Of a DNA stretch of 5,853 nt, positions 1 to 5,846 are shown piece by piece (the stretch's first letter is position 1; each line of letters starts with the position of its first letter). Below the pieces are notes generated by a model. It was not told the DNA's origin, made no database searches, and worked only from the letters and a program-made list of their open reading frames with translations. This DNA is from an uncultured Gemella sp. (GTDB lineage Bacteria > Bacillota > Bacilli > Staphylococcales > Gemellaceae), in assembly GCA_947254465.1 (NCBI GenBank), contig CAMYEU010000112.1, forward strand, positions 1 to 5,853. Reading direction: 5' to 3'. The position numbers and the translations under genes are program-made.

Positions 1-44
1 CACACTGCATATCGTCGGCAGCGTCAGATGTGTATAAGAGACAG
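1..44 (+). other. Illumina Nextera adapter remnant (non-genomic)
   Basis: This is sequencing-library sequence, not genome. Bases 1-3 (CAC) fit the end of the P5 oligo. Bases 4-11 (ACTGCATA) equal the Nextera i5 index usually named S506/N506. Bases 12-25 (TCGTCGGCAGCGTC) are the Nextera read-1 adapter. Bases 26-44 (AGATGTGTATAAGAGACAG) are the Tn5 mosaic end. All parts are exact and in the correct library order. Genomic sequence therefore begins at base 45. The mosaic end contains an ATG at 28 that opens a false N-terminus reading MCIRDR, fused in frame to the real gene. Confidence 0.97.
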
Positions 45-45
45 G

Positions 46-2367
46 CACTCATTAGGTGGTTACCTATCTTTAAGAGCTACAGCAACAGCAGAAAAAGATA
101 AATTTGGTAAGTATAAACAAACTTATACGTTCAATGCTCCAAAAGTTAAGAGTGGTTGGTTCTGGGGAGTACCTAAGGATGATGTGAAAATTTCAGAAGA
201 ATTAGCGAAAACAGGCAAGATAAAAAATTATTATACTGATAATGATAACATAATTCCAGGAAATCTTCAGCCTAGTAATAAAATAAGCATAGGTAGAAGT
301 GCAGGAGCACATTCATCAACATCATACTTTGAAAGTAGAGTTAATTCAAATTCAGCTTTTAATTTTGGAAAACGTCAAGGAATGGATGGAGTTGGATATC
401 GTGATGAGAATATAAATAAATTAAGTATAATTGATCCAGAAAAGGGTACATTGAGTAAGACATTCTTACCAACTTTAGTTGATGATAAACCGGTTTCTAT
501 AATGATTGGAGAAAAGATTAAAGATAGAGATGTCCTTAATAAGATTAATCGTGATTTATTACCAGTAAATATCAAATTAACAGTAGTTTCAACAGATGAA
601 TTAACAACATTAGGTTTAAAACATGCTAGGGTTAAAGTTTCTTATTTAGATGATAATACTAGCAATAATATTAATGTTCCAATTTTTGTAACTGAGGCTG
701 ATAAAAAAGAACTAATTTCTGTAGTAAATGCTGCTAAAAAACTAGTAGAGTCAGTTGTAGATTTATCTGATAAAACAGTAAAATCAGTGGAAAATTATAA
801 TCGTGCGAAATATAATTTAACAAAAAAATTAGAAGAAGCTGCCATTACTGTTTCGAATTCACTAGCTCCACAGTCAGTCATTAATAATATAACTAAAGAA
901 GTTGCTAATTTAGGTATGAGTGTTATTAATACACGTGCTGCTTTAGAACTTACAGAAGCGGGTAAATATGAACCTAGAGTAATAAATGATGAACAGATTT
1001 TATTACATCATGGTTCTAGTATAAATTTAGATACTGTAATAAATAAAATTGTTAAGGATAATATACCTCAAAATACTAACTATGAAATACTAAATTCTAC
1101 AGAGTTTGGAGAATTAGGTGATATTGTAGCAAAGGTGAAAGTAACATATTCAGATAATTCGTTTGATATCGTGAATATACCGATTAGAATTTATACTGAT
1201 TCTAAAGGAGATTCCTTAATACAAGAAGAGAATCCCGAGCTAGTAATAAGTGAAAAAGGTGAGTCATTGGTACAAGAGGAGAACCCAGAACTAGTGATAA
1301 GCGAAAAAGGTGAAGCGTTGGTGCAAGAGGAGAATCTAGAACTAGTGATAAGTGAAAAAGGTGAAGCGTTGGTGCAAGAAGAGAATCCCGAGCTAGTAAT
1401 AAGTGAAAAAGGTGAGTCATTGGTACAAGAGGAGAACCCAGAACTAGTGATAAGCGAAAAAGGCGAAGCCTTGGTGCAAAAAGAGAATCCAGAGCTAGTG
1501 ATAAGTGAAAAAGGAGAATCACTAGTAAAAGAAGAGAAACCAGAACTAGTGATAAGCGAAAAAGGAGAAGCGATGGTGCAAGAGGAGACTCCCGAACTAG
1601 TGATAAGCGAAAAAGGTGAGTCATTGGTACAAGAGGAGAAACCTAGTGCTGATATTGAATCTTTAAAAACTAAAAATCTAGGCGTAGAAGTAGAATTATT
1701 AAGTAATATTAAAAATATTTCCTTAAATGTTAAGGTTGTAAAAAATAGTAAGCAATTAACAAGTATTAGTAAGACGTTGTCTGTAGAGAAAGATAAAGTA
1801 AGAGTGTTAGACTTGAAGTTAACAAAAAATGCTAGTGTGCTAAATCTTAATAATAAAAGAATAGTTCGAATTGCTTTACTAGAAAATGAAAGTGATAAGA
1901 TTAATATATATCATGTAGAAAAGAATGGTAAGTTAACATTCGTATCATCGGAAGTCAAGAATAAGGTAGTTCAGTTTAACATAGATCATTTCAGTTTATT
2001 TGCGATTGTAGATTTTAGTAAAACTATTAAAAATAATGAAAAGAATGAACAAAAACAAATTATATCGGAAAGTAAAAAACAACAAAAGTCTTCAACGGAT
2101 ATAAAAGATAGAATAAATATTGGTAATGAAATTTTAAATTCTAAAACAATTAAGATGAGTAATTTAAATGAAAAAAAAGAGAAAATTGATAATAACTTAT
2201 TCAAAAACGGCAGAATTGTTAGTGAAAATATTATTGAGTCAAATAATAACTTCAAACCAATCTCTATCTTACCAAAGACTGGAGATAGCTCTTCAAGTAG
2301 ACTTCCTATAATAGTGGAAGTAGGATTAATTATAGGAGTTCTAGGTATTAGAAAATATAATAGATAA
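46..2367 (+). CDS. LPXTG cell-wall-anchored lipase-like surface protein, 5'-truncated
   Basis: This is the last 773 residues of a secreted protein that sortase would attach to peptidoglycan. The start, signal peptide and N-terminal part of the catalytic domain are missing because the contig begins here in adapter DNA. Residues are numbered from His at 46. Residues 1-5 (HSLGG) fit the GHSLGG nucleophile elbow of class-3-lipase or DUF2974-type alpha/beta hydrolases, with Ser2 as nucleophile. An Asp at 65 or 67 (DNDNIIP) and His89 (AHSSTSYF) are plausible triad partners. Two Rib-like domains follow (about 129-216 and 307-384), each ending in a VKVxYxDxxxxxxNxPI strand pattern and separated by a helical linker. 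Acidic 17-residue repeats span 388-533. A beta-rich domain (534-657) ends in HFSLFAIVDF. After a Lys/Asn/Glu-rich spacer come LPKTG (742-746), a hydrophobic segment (752-767) and the tail RKYNR. The hydrolase activity and substrate are inferred; surface anchoring is nearly certain. Confidence 0.9.
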   Translation, partial: HSLGGYLSLRATATAEKDKFGKYKQTYTFNAPKVKSGWFWGVPKDDVKISEELAKTGKIKNYYTDNDNIIPGNLQPSNKISIGRSAGAHSSTSYFESRVNSNSAFNFGKRQGMDGVGYRDENINKLSIIDPEKGTLSKTFLPTLVDDKPVSIMIGEKIKDRDVLNKINRDLLPVNIKLTVVSTDELTTLGLKHARVKVSYLDDNTSNNINVPIFVTEADKKELISVVNAAKKLVESVVDLSDKTVKSVENYNRAKYNLTKKLEEAAITVSNSLAPQSVINNITKEVANLGMSVINTRAALELTEAGKYEPRVINDEQILLHHGSSINLDTVINKIVKDNIPQNTNYEILNSTEFGELGDIVAKVKVTYSDNSFDIVNIPIRIYTDSKGDSLIQEENPELVISEKGESLVQEENPELVISEKGEALVQEENLELVISEKGEALVQEENPELVISEKGESLVQEENPELVISEKGEALVQKENPELVISEKGESLVKEEKPELVISEKGEAMVQEETPELVISEKGESLVQEEKPSADIESLKTKNLGVEVELLSNIKNISLNVKVVKNSKQLTSISKTLSVEKDKVRVLDLKLTKNASVLNLNNKRIVRIALLENESDKINIYHVEKNGKLTFVSSEVKNKVVQFNIDHFSLFAIVDFSKTIKNNEKNEQKQIISESKKQQKSSTDIKDRINIGNEILNSKTIKMSNLNEKKEKIDNNLFKNGRIVSENIIESNNNFKPISILPKTGDSSSSRLPIIVEVGLIIGVLGIRKYNR
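1207..1644 (+). repeat. 51-bp in-frame tandem repeat, 8 full units plus a partial
   Basis: Eight complete 51-bp units (1207-1614) and a 30-bp partial (1615-1644) encode the 17-residue unit GESLVQEENPELVISEK with few changes. Each unit has five Glu and one Lys, so the block is strongly acidic and probably forms an extended stalk between the Rib-like domains and the C-terminal domain. Most differences are at Ser/Ala in position 3 or are synonymous. Units 2 and 5 are identical at the DNA level. Because 51 is divisible by three, gain or loss of units keeps the frame, so the stalk length can vary between strains. Short-read assembly may have miscounted the copies. Confidence 0.96.
2269..2283 (+). 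other. Sortase sorting motif LPKTG
   Basis: These codons read Leu-Pro-Lys-Thr-Gly, followed by a short Ser-rich stretch, a hydrophobic segment of about 16 residues and the basic tail RKYNR at the stop. This is the complete three-part cell-wall sorting signal used by class A sortases, which cut between Thr and Gly and join Thr to peptidoglycan. Confidence 0.96.
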
Positions 2368-2372
2368 AAAAT

Positions 2373-2410
2373 AAAATCAAACTGATAAGAAAATTTATCA
2401 GTTTGATTTT
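2373..2410. terminator. Bidirectional intrinsic terminator between surface gene and luxS
   Basis: A perfect 16-bp stem pairs 2373-2388 with 2395-2410 around a 6-nt loop (2389-2394). It starts 5 nt after the surface-protein stop codon and 4 nt beyond the luxS stop on the other strand. A T-rich tract follows on both strands (TTTTTTAATTATTT on plus; TTTTATTTTTTAT on minus). The position between two convergent genes and tails on both sides indicate it ends both transcripts. Confidence 0.92.
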
Positions 2411-2414
2411 TTAA

Positions 2415-2885
2415 TTATTTACTAAAAACGTTTTTCCATTCAGAACGTTTTTCTAAGAATTTTTTAGCTTCCATTTGAGCACCTTCTAAAGAGTGAGATG
2501 CTGCCCAACCGCATTGTACTTCATTACATGCAGGAACTTCAGTAGCTACAAGGACATCCTCTAGTGTTTTCGCAAGTGCTTCTTCAACTTCTTCGTAACT
2601 ATCATTGTTAATTACTGATAAGTAGAAACCTGTTTGGCATCCCATTGGACCAAAATCTAGTACATTATCAAGATGATTTCTGATAAGTTCCGCGATTAAA
2701 TGCTCTAAAGAGTGAAGGTTAGGCATTTCTAAGTGTTCTTTATTTGGTTGACAAAATCTAATATCATATTTATATATTTTATCACCATTATCCCCAGAAT
2801 ATACACCAACTAATCTAATATATGGTGCAACAACTTTAGTGTGGTCTAGATTAAAACTTTCAACATTCATTTTCTTTTCTGTCAT
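2415..2885 (-). CDS. luxS: S-ribosylhomocysteine lyase LuxS (AI-2 synthase)
   Basis: LuxS is a cytoplasmic homodimeric metalloenzyme of the activated methyl cycle. It splits S-ribosylhomocysteine into homocysteine and DPD, the precursor of the AI-2 signal. The 156-residue length matches the family. Numbered from the ATG at 2885, the metal ligands are His58 and His62 in LHSLEHL and Cys125 in QCGWA; Glu61 lies in the same HxxEH motif and Cys83 in MGCQTGFYL is the catalytic cysteine. The ESFxLDHxxVxAPY opening and DIRFCQPN segment are also typical. The frame stays open one codon upstream to a TTG at 2888, but the ATG at 2885 has the better spacing (8 nt) from the GGAG ribosome site. The gene stands alone between two terminators, with its own promoter and without pfs or methionine genes next to it. 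Confidence 0.97.
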   Translation of the reverse strand: MTEKKMNVESFNLDHTKVVAPYIRLVGVYSGDNGDKIYKYDIRFCQPNKEHLEMPNLHSLEHLIAELIRNHLDNVLDFGPMGCQTGFYLSVINNDSYEEVEEALAKTLEDVLVATEVPACNEVQCGWAASHSLEGAQMEAKKFLEKRSEWKNVFSK

Positions 2886-2893
2886 CAATATAT

Positions 2894-2897
2894 CTCC
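2894..2897 (-). promoter_or_regulatory. luxS ribosome binding site (decides start)
   Basis: GGAG on the minus strand lies 8 nt before the ATG at 2885 and only 5 nt before the in-frame TTG at 2888. The spacing and codon preference favour the ATG. A later in-frame Met (residue 6 from the ATG) lacks a comparable site. Confidence 0.8.
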
Positions 2898-2924
2898 ATT
2901 TCTGTAATTTAATTAGCAGTTATA

Positions 2925-2953
2925 ATTATACTATATTTTTGAAAAATATAAAA
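2925..2953 (-). promoter_or_regulatory. luxS promoter (clear -10, weak -35)
   Basis: The minus strand has a perfect TATAAT at 2930-2925. Seventeen bases upstream is TTTTAT (2953-2948), a poor -35 match. The predicted start near 2917 gives a leader of about 30 nt, too short for a riboswitch. A 19-base palindrome fills the spacer and part of the -35, so this weak-35 promoter may be controlled by a bound protein. The -10 is well supported; the -35 is a guess. Confidence 0.55.
2932..2950. repeat. Perfect 19-base palindrome overlapping the luxS promoter
   Basis: Arms TATATTTTT (2932-2940) and AAAAATATA (2942-2950) are exact reverse complements around a single central G at 2941. The element starts 1 nt upstream of the luxS -10 and reaches into the presumed -35. 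It has no U-tail role for any gene here, because the permease terminator is a separate stem at 2964-2995. It could be an operator, but the AT-only arms make chance possible. Confidence 0.5.
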
Positions 2954-2963
2954 TTAATAAGAA

Positions 2964-2995
2964 TAAAACTGATGCTCGTGTGAACATCAGCTTTA
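2964..2995 (-). terminator. Intrinsic terminator of the guaD-permease operon
   Basis: The stem pairs 2964-2977 with 2982-2995, with a 4-nt loop (ACAC on the minus strand), right after the permease stop codon. Two positions (2968/2991 and 2975/2984) pair only as G-U wobbles in the minus-strand RNA and would be A-C mismatches in plus-strand RNA. This shows the hairpin is built for minus-strand transcripts. The tract TTTTATTCTTATT that overlaps and follows the downstream arm completes a rho-independent terminator. It separates luxS from the upstream operon. Confidence 0.88.
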
Positions 2996-2999
2996 ATAA

Positions 3000-4313
3000 T
3001 TATTTTTCCAATGGGATAAGTTTATTCATTATTATTGCTACAATTGCACCAACAGCAATAGGAGAACCTATTAAGTATTGAAGTAATTGAGGAGCGCTAG
3101 CTTTTAATTCTGCGGGAATAAATAATAATCCAATTGTAAACATTAATGGTACTCCGATAATGTATAATTCTCTTTCAGAGAAGTCTAGATTTTTAACAAC
3201 TCTAAATCCGTTTAGTAGGATGATGATACATACTACTGAGAATACCCCACCGATTACTGCAGAAGGAATTGAATTAATTACGGCAGAAAGTTTACCTAAG
3301 AATGATAATCCGATAAACCAAAATGAAGCCATAACGAATACTTTTCTGCTGGCTACACCTGTGATAGAAATAATTCCAGCATTTGTAGAATAACCTGTAA
3401 CAGGAGTTGCTCCGACTAGAGCGGCAGTTAAACATCCGATACCTTCCCCGATAACACCTTTGTTAACTTGAGTGTCGCTTAAAGGTTGGTCGATAACTGA
3501 GCTTACTGCATACCAAGTTCCTGTAGTTTCAGCTAAAAGTACCATGTAAATAATAATCATTGTAATAATAGCAGAGATTTCAAAATGTATACTATAATCT
3601 AAGAGTAATAGTTTTGGCATTGAGAAAAAGCTAGCATCTTTAATTCCTTGAGTATTAAAACCACCCATTAAGTATGCAGAAAATGTTCCGATAGCTAAGG
3701 CGATTATTACTGAAGAAATTTGGAAAATTCTTTTGAATTTATTAACGTAATTCCCTAAAGTAGAAAATAGAATTAAAGAAGCGGCTGTAATAAATGCTAA
3801 TAATACATTTTGCTTCATTGTTAGACCGTTTCCTTCGATGTAGATATTACTTACAAAAGCTGAAGGAAGTAAAGTTAATCCTACGATCATAATTATAGTT
3901 CCACTAACGATAGAAGGTATGTAATTTTTTACTATATATTTATAAATACCAGAATATCCAAGTAAGATAACTAAAATAGCACCAACAATACTAGCGCCTA
4001 GAACAGTACCAAGATTTTTAGTTCCCATATAAATACCAATAATAGCTCCAAGAGGTATAAATGATGGACCTTGACAAACAGGCAATCTTAGGTAGAATAA
4101 TACCTGAATTAATGAAGCAATCCCAGCTCCTAGAAAAGTAGATTGAATTAAACCAGTAGCATCACCAGGTGATAATGCAATAGCTGTTGCTAAGATAAAA
4201 GGTGGTACGTAGACATCCATTGCAAGGACGTGTTGTAAACCTAGGATTAGGGATTGTGAAAATGGAATATTTTCTTCAACACCTATAGTTAAATGTTTAT
4301 TTTGTTTCGTCAT
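3000..4313 (-). CDS. NCS2-family nucleobase (xanthine/uracil-type) permease
   Basis: This is an integral membrane symporter of the nucleobase-cation symporter-2 family, 437 residues, the usual length. It is hydrophobic throughout, as expected for about 14 membrane segments. Family hallmarks are QH at 27-28 in TM1 (GLQHVLAMDVYVPP), Glu262 in TM8 (LAETTGTWYA) and the signature at 303-323 containing TGYSTNAG and ITGVASR. By alignment to known members, Glu262 is the binding Glu shared by uracil and purine carriers. Thr310 occupies the position that is Glu in E. coli UraA and Gln in XanQ, so a uracil carrier is less likely, but the exact substrate is open. The gene starts 34 nt after guaD with no terminator between, so it is the second gene of that operon; guanine, xanthine or hypoxanthine are the likely cargo. 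An AGGAGA ribosome site at 4330-4325 precedes the ATG with a longish 11-12 nt spacing. Confidence 0.92.
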   Translation of the reverse strand: MTKQNKHLTIGVEENIPFSQSLILGLQHVLAMDVYVPPFILATAIALSPGDATGLIQSTFLGAGIASLIQVLFYLRLPVCQGPSFIPLGAIIGIYMGTKNLGTVLGASIVGAILVILLGYSGIYKYIVKNYIPSIVSGTIIMIVGLTLLPSAFVSNIYIEGNGLTMKQNVLLAFITAASLILFSTLGNYVNKFKRIFQISSVIIALAIGTFSAYLMGGFNTQGIKDASFFSMPKLLLLDYSIHFEISAIITMIIIYMVLLAETTGTWYAVSSVIDQPLSDTQVNKGVIGEGIGCLTAALVGATPVTGYSTNAGIISITGVASRKVFVMASFWFIGLSFLGKLSAVINSIPSAVIGGVFSVVCIIILLNGFRVVKNLDFSERELYIIGVPLMFTIGLLFIPAELKASAPQLLQYLIGSPIAVGAIVAIIMNKLIPLEK

Positions 4314-4347
4314 AAAAAACGTAATCTCCTTTTTTATTTTTATGTTA

Positions 4348-5709
4348 TTAATCTTTTTTTAGAATTTGTTTACCTTGAACCCAAACTTCACGAATATTTT
4401 CTGAAGTAGAAAGGTATAATATTTTTTGAAGAAGGTGTTTTTCTTCTTCATTATCTAAATAATTTGGAAGTTTATTTATTGGTATATTGATATCGATGAC
4501 TTGGAAATCGCAAATATACCCCTCTTTAAAAATCCCTAGTGGTAATTTTAAAGCTTCACCACCACCAGTAGTTGCAAGATAAAATGCTTCAAATACACTC
4601 ACTTTTGAATCATGATTACCACGACAACTAGCTTCCAGTCTATTGTCAACTCCGTCATTTAACATCCTACTAGCCATGACCGTATGTTTTATATTGTCAT
4701 ATAGGCTAGGGGAGAACCCTCCGGAGATATCAGTACCTAAACAAATATTTAAACCTTGTTTTTTCAGTCTGCTAACAGGTAAAACTGCATTAGCAAAATA
4801 TGAGTTAGAAATAGGACAGTGACAAACTGAAGATTTATTATTTTTGAAAATATTAGCATCTTCTGAGTTAATAAAATTACCATGAGCCATTATTGACTTA
4901 TCAGTTAGTAGACCAAATTGATTCAAAACTTCGGTATCTCTTTTTCCAAATCGTTCAAGAACGAAATTATGCTCCCAATCACTTTCACTACAATGACTTT
5001 GTATATAGCAGTTATATTTCTTTGCTAATTTCCCTAGCTCTAAAAGGGCATTGTCTGTACAGCTTGGAACAAAACGCGGAGTAATAACTGGATATACACC
5101 TTGAGGTACATCTTTTGAAAGCGTCTGTACATCATTGATAAACTTCTCAGTATTTTCAATAGCTTCTTGTGTACTATTATCTCGGTAAAAATCAGGATTC
5201 ATAATGTCATCATCCATAACTACTTTTCCGACGAACCCTCTTTGTCCCAAATTAGCACAAATTTTTGCTAATTCGAGAGTAGCATCATTATGAATAGTTC
5301 CAAAGTACATTGCAGAAGTAGTACCATTAGCTAATAATGTTTTTACTAAATCAGTATAAACTTCTCGTGCGTAGTTGACATCTTTATATTTTGATTCTAA
5401 AGGGAAGGTAAAATTATTTAACCAGTGGCTTAATTCGTCATCCAAAGCAAGTCCTGCTTGTGGCCATTGTGGAGCATGGATGTGTAAATCGATAAAACCA
5501 GGTAAAAGAACTTTATCTTTAAAATCAATAAAGTTACTATCATGTGAGTATTGATTTAATATTTGTTGATAATTTTCATCTTCTTTTCTAATAATTTCAG
5601 AAATAATTCCATTATCAGAAACTAAAAGTATAGCCTGTTCTAAAAATTCAATTTCACTATACTTTGGACTATGAAAAAAAGATGCTTTAATAATTTTTTC
5701 GGTTTCCAT
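4348..5709 (-). CDS. guaD: Guanine deaminase
   Basis: GuaD hydrolyses guanine to xanthine and ammonia in the cytoplasm, feeding purine salvage or nitrogen supply. It is a 453-residue member of the metal-dependent amidohydrolase superfamily, close to the usual 430-450. Visible metal and active-site motifs in order are PGFIDLHIHAPQ (His76, His78, Gln81), PRFVPSC (Arg212, Phe213, the guanine-binding region), QSHCSES (His239, Glu242), MAHGNF (His276) and GTDISGG (Asp327). The short beta domain at each end closes with VWVQGKQIL. The HAPQ and PRFxPSC motifs separate it from other amidohydrolases such as atrazine-chlorohydrolase-like proteins. The start ATG at 5709 follows AGGAG with 10 nt spacing; an ATG at 5717 is out of frame. 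It is the first gene of an operon with the permease and is preceded by a strong promoter with PurBox-like sites. Confidence 0.96.
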   Translation of the reverse strand: METEKIIKASFFHSPKYSEIEFLEQAILLVSDNGIISEIIRKEDENYQQILNQYSHDSNFIDFKDKVLLPGFIDLHIHAPQWPQAGLALDDELSHWLNNFTFPLESKYKDVNYAREVYTDLVKTLLANGTTSAMYFGTIHNDATLELAKICANLGQRGFVGKVVMDDDIMNPDFYRDNSTQEAIENTEKFINDVQTLSKDVPQGVYPVITPRFVPSCTDNALLELGKLAKKYNCYIQSHCSESDWEHNFVLERFGKRDTEVLNQFGLLTDKSIMAHGNFINSEDANIFKNNKSSVCHCPISNSYFANAVLPVSRLKKQGLNICLGTDISGGFSPSLYDNIKHTVMASRMLNDGVDNRLEASCRGNHDSKVSVFEAFYLATTGGGEALKLPLGIFKEGYICDFQVIDINIPINKLPNYLDNEEEKHLLQKILYLSTSENIREVWVQGKQILKKD

Positions 5710-5738
5710 ATTTTCATTTCTCCTAAAGAATTTTTATA

Positions 5739-5767
5739 AATATAACATAAAAAACGAACGTTGTCAA
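5739..5767 (-). promoter_or_regulatory. guaD operon promoter, near-consensus sigma-A
   Basis: The minus strand has a perfect -35 TTGACA (5767-5762), a 17-bp spacer and TATATT (5744-5739), preceded by TG one base away (extended -10). The predicted start is near 5732, giving a leader of about 23 nt, so no riboswitch can fit. Further upstream, a run of 12 A on the minus strand (5799-5788) could act like an UP element or a bent tract. A promoter this strong next to a PurBox suggests it is mainly held down by a repressor. Confidence 0.88.
5750..5762 (+). promoter_or_regulatory. PurBox-like site 1 (proximal, within promoter spacer)
   Basis: The plus strand holds ACGAACGTT (5754-5762) behind an A-run, matching 11 of 13 positions of the PurR box AWWWCCGAACWWT known from Bacillus and Lactococcus. 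It sits in the 17-bp spacer and touches the last -35 base, a position where a bound protein would block RNA polymerase. Confidence 0.6.
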
Positions 5768-5800
5768 CAGAAAAATATAAAACTTAATTTTTTTTTTTTA

Positions 5801-5813
5801 AAAGACGAACATT
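5801..5813 (+). promoter_or_regulatory. PurBox-like site 2 (middle)
   Basis: ACGAACATT (5805-5813) on the plus strand matches 11 of 13 PurBox positions. Its CGAAC core is about 75-79 bp upstream of the predicted start, close to the -76 position of the activating PurBox in Lactococcus. It has the same orientation as site 1, with core centres 51 bp apart. Confidence 0.6.
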
Positions 5814-5833
5814 AAAAGTGTTAATTAAATCTT

Positions 5834-5846
5834 AAAGTTCGTAAAA
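5834..5846 (-). promoter_or_regulatory. PurBox-like site 3 (distal, inverted)
   Basis: ACGAACTTT on the minus strand (5842-5834) matches 11 of 13 PurBox positions and faces site 2 in inverted orientation, with 26 bp between the two CGAAC cores. Bacillus PurR binds paired, inverted PurBoxes with similar spacing. Core centres of sites 2 and 3 are 31 bp apart. The site may also serve a divergent gene beyond the end of the window, which cannot be seen here. Confidence 0.58.

Noticed and set aside
28..45. ATG at 28 as the start of the surface-protein gene
   Set aside because: It lies within the Tn5 mosaic end of the adapter and has no genomic basis.
375..575. Short minus-strand open frame
   Set aside because: It lies fully within the surface-protein gene, without a ribosome site or recognisable family.
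1202..1624. 140-residue minus-strand open frame with Leu-rich repeats
   Set aside because: It is the reverse shadow of the 51-bp repeats, open only because the unit is a multiple of three; no ribosome site, and the plus-strand frame is clearly the real one.
1207..1644. CRISPR array
   Set aside because: The repeat units are contiguous, translated in frame and lack unique spacers.
1986..2255. 89-residue hydrophobic minus-strand open frame
   Set aside because: It is antisense to the Lys/Asn-rich spacer; AAA/GAA codons read backwards as Phe/Leu/Ser give a false membrane-like protein.
2888..2963. SAM-type riboswitch upstream of luxS
   Set aside because: Only about 75 bp of AT-rich DNA separate luxS from the permease terminator, with no aptamer-like structure.
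3160..3393. 77-residue plus-strand open frame
   Set aside because: It is antisense to the well-supported permease and has no family features.
4893..5084. 63-residue plus-strand open frame
   Set aside because: It is antisense to the conserved core of guaD.
5761..5789. Divergent plus-strand promoter (TTGTCA with a weak TTAATT)
   Set aside because: The -10 is poor and the boxes coincide with the much stronger minus-strand guaD promoter; no gene start is visible before the window ends.
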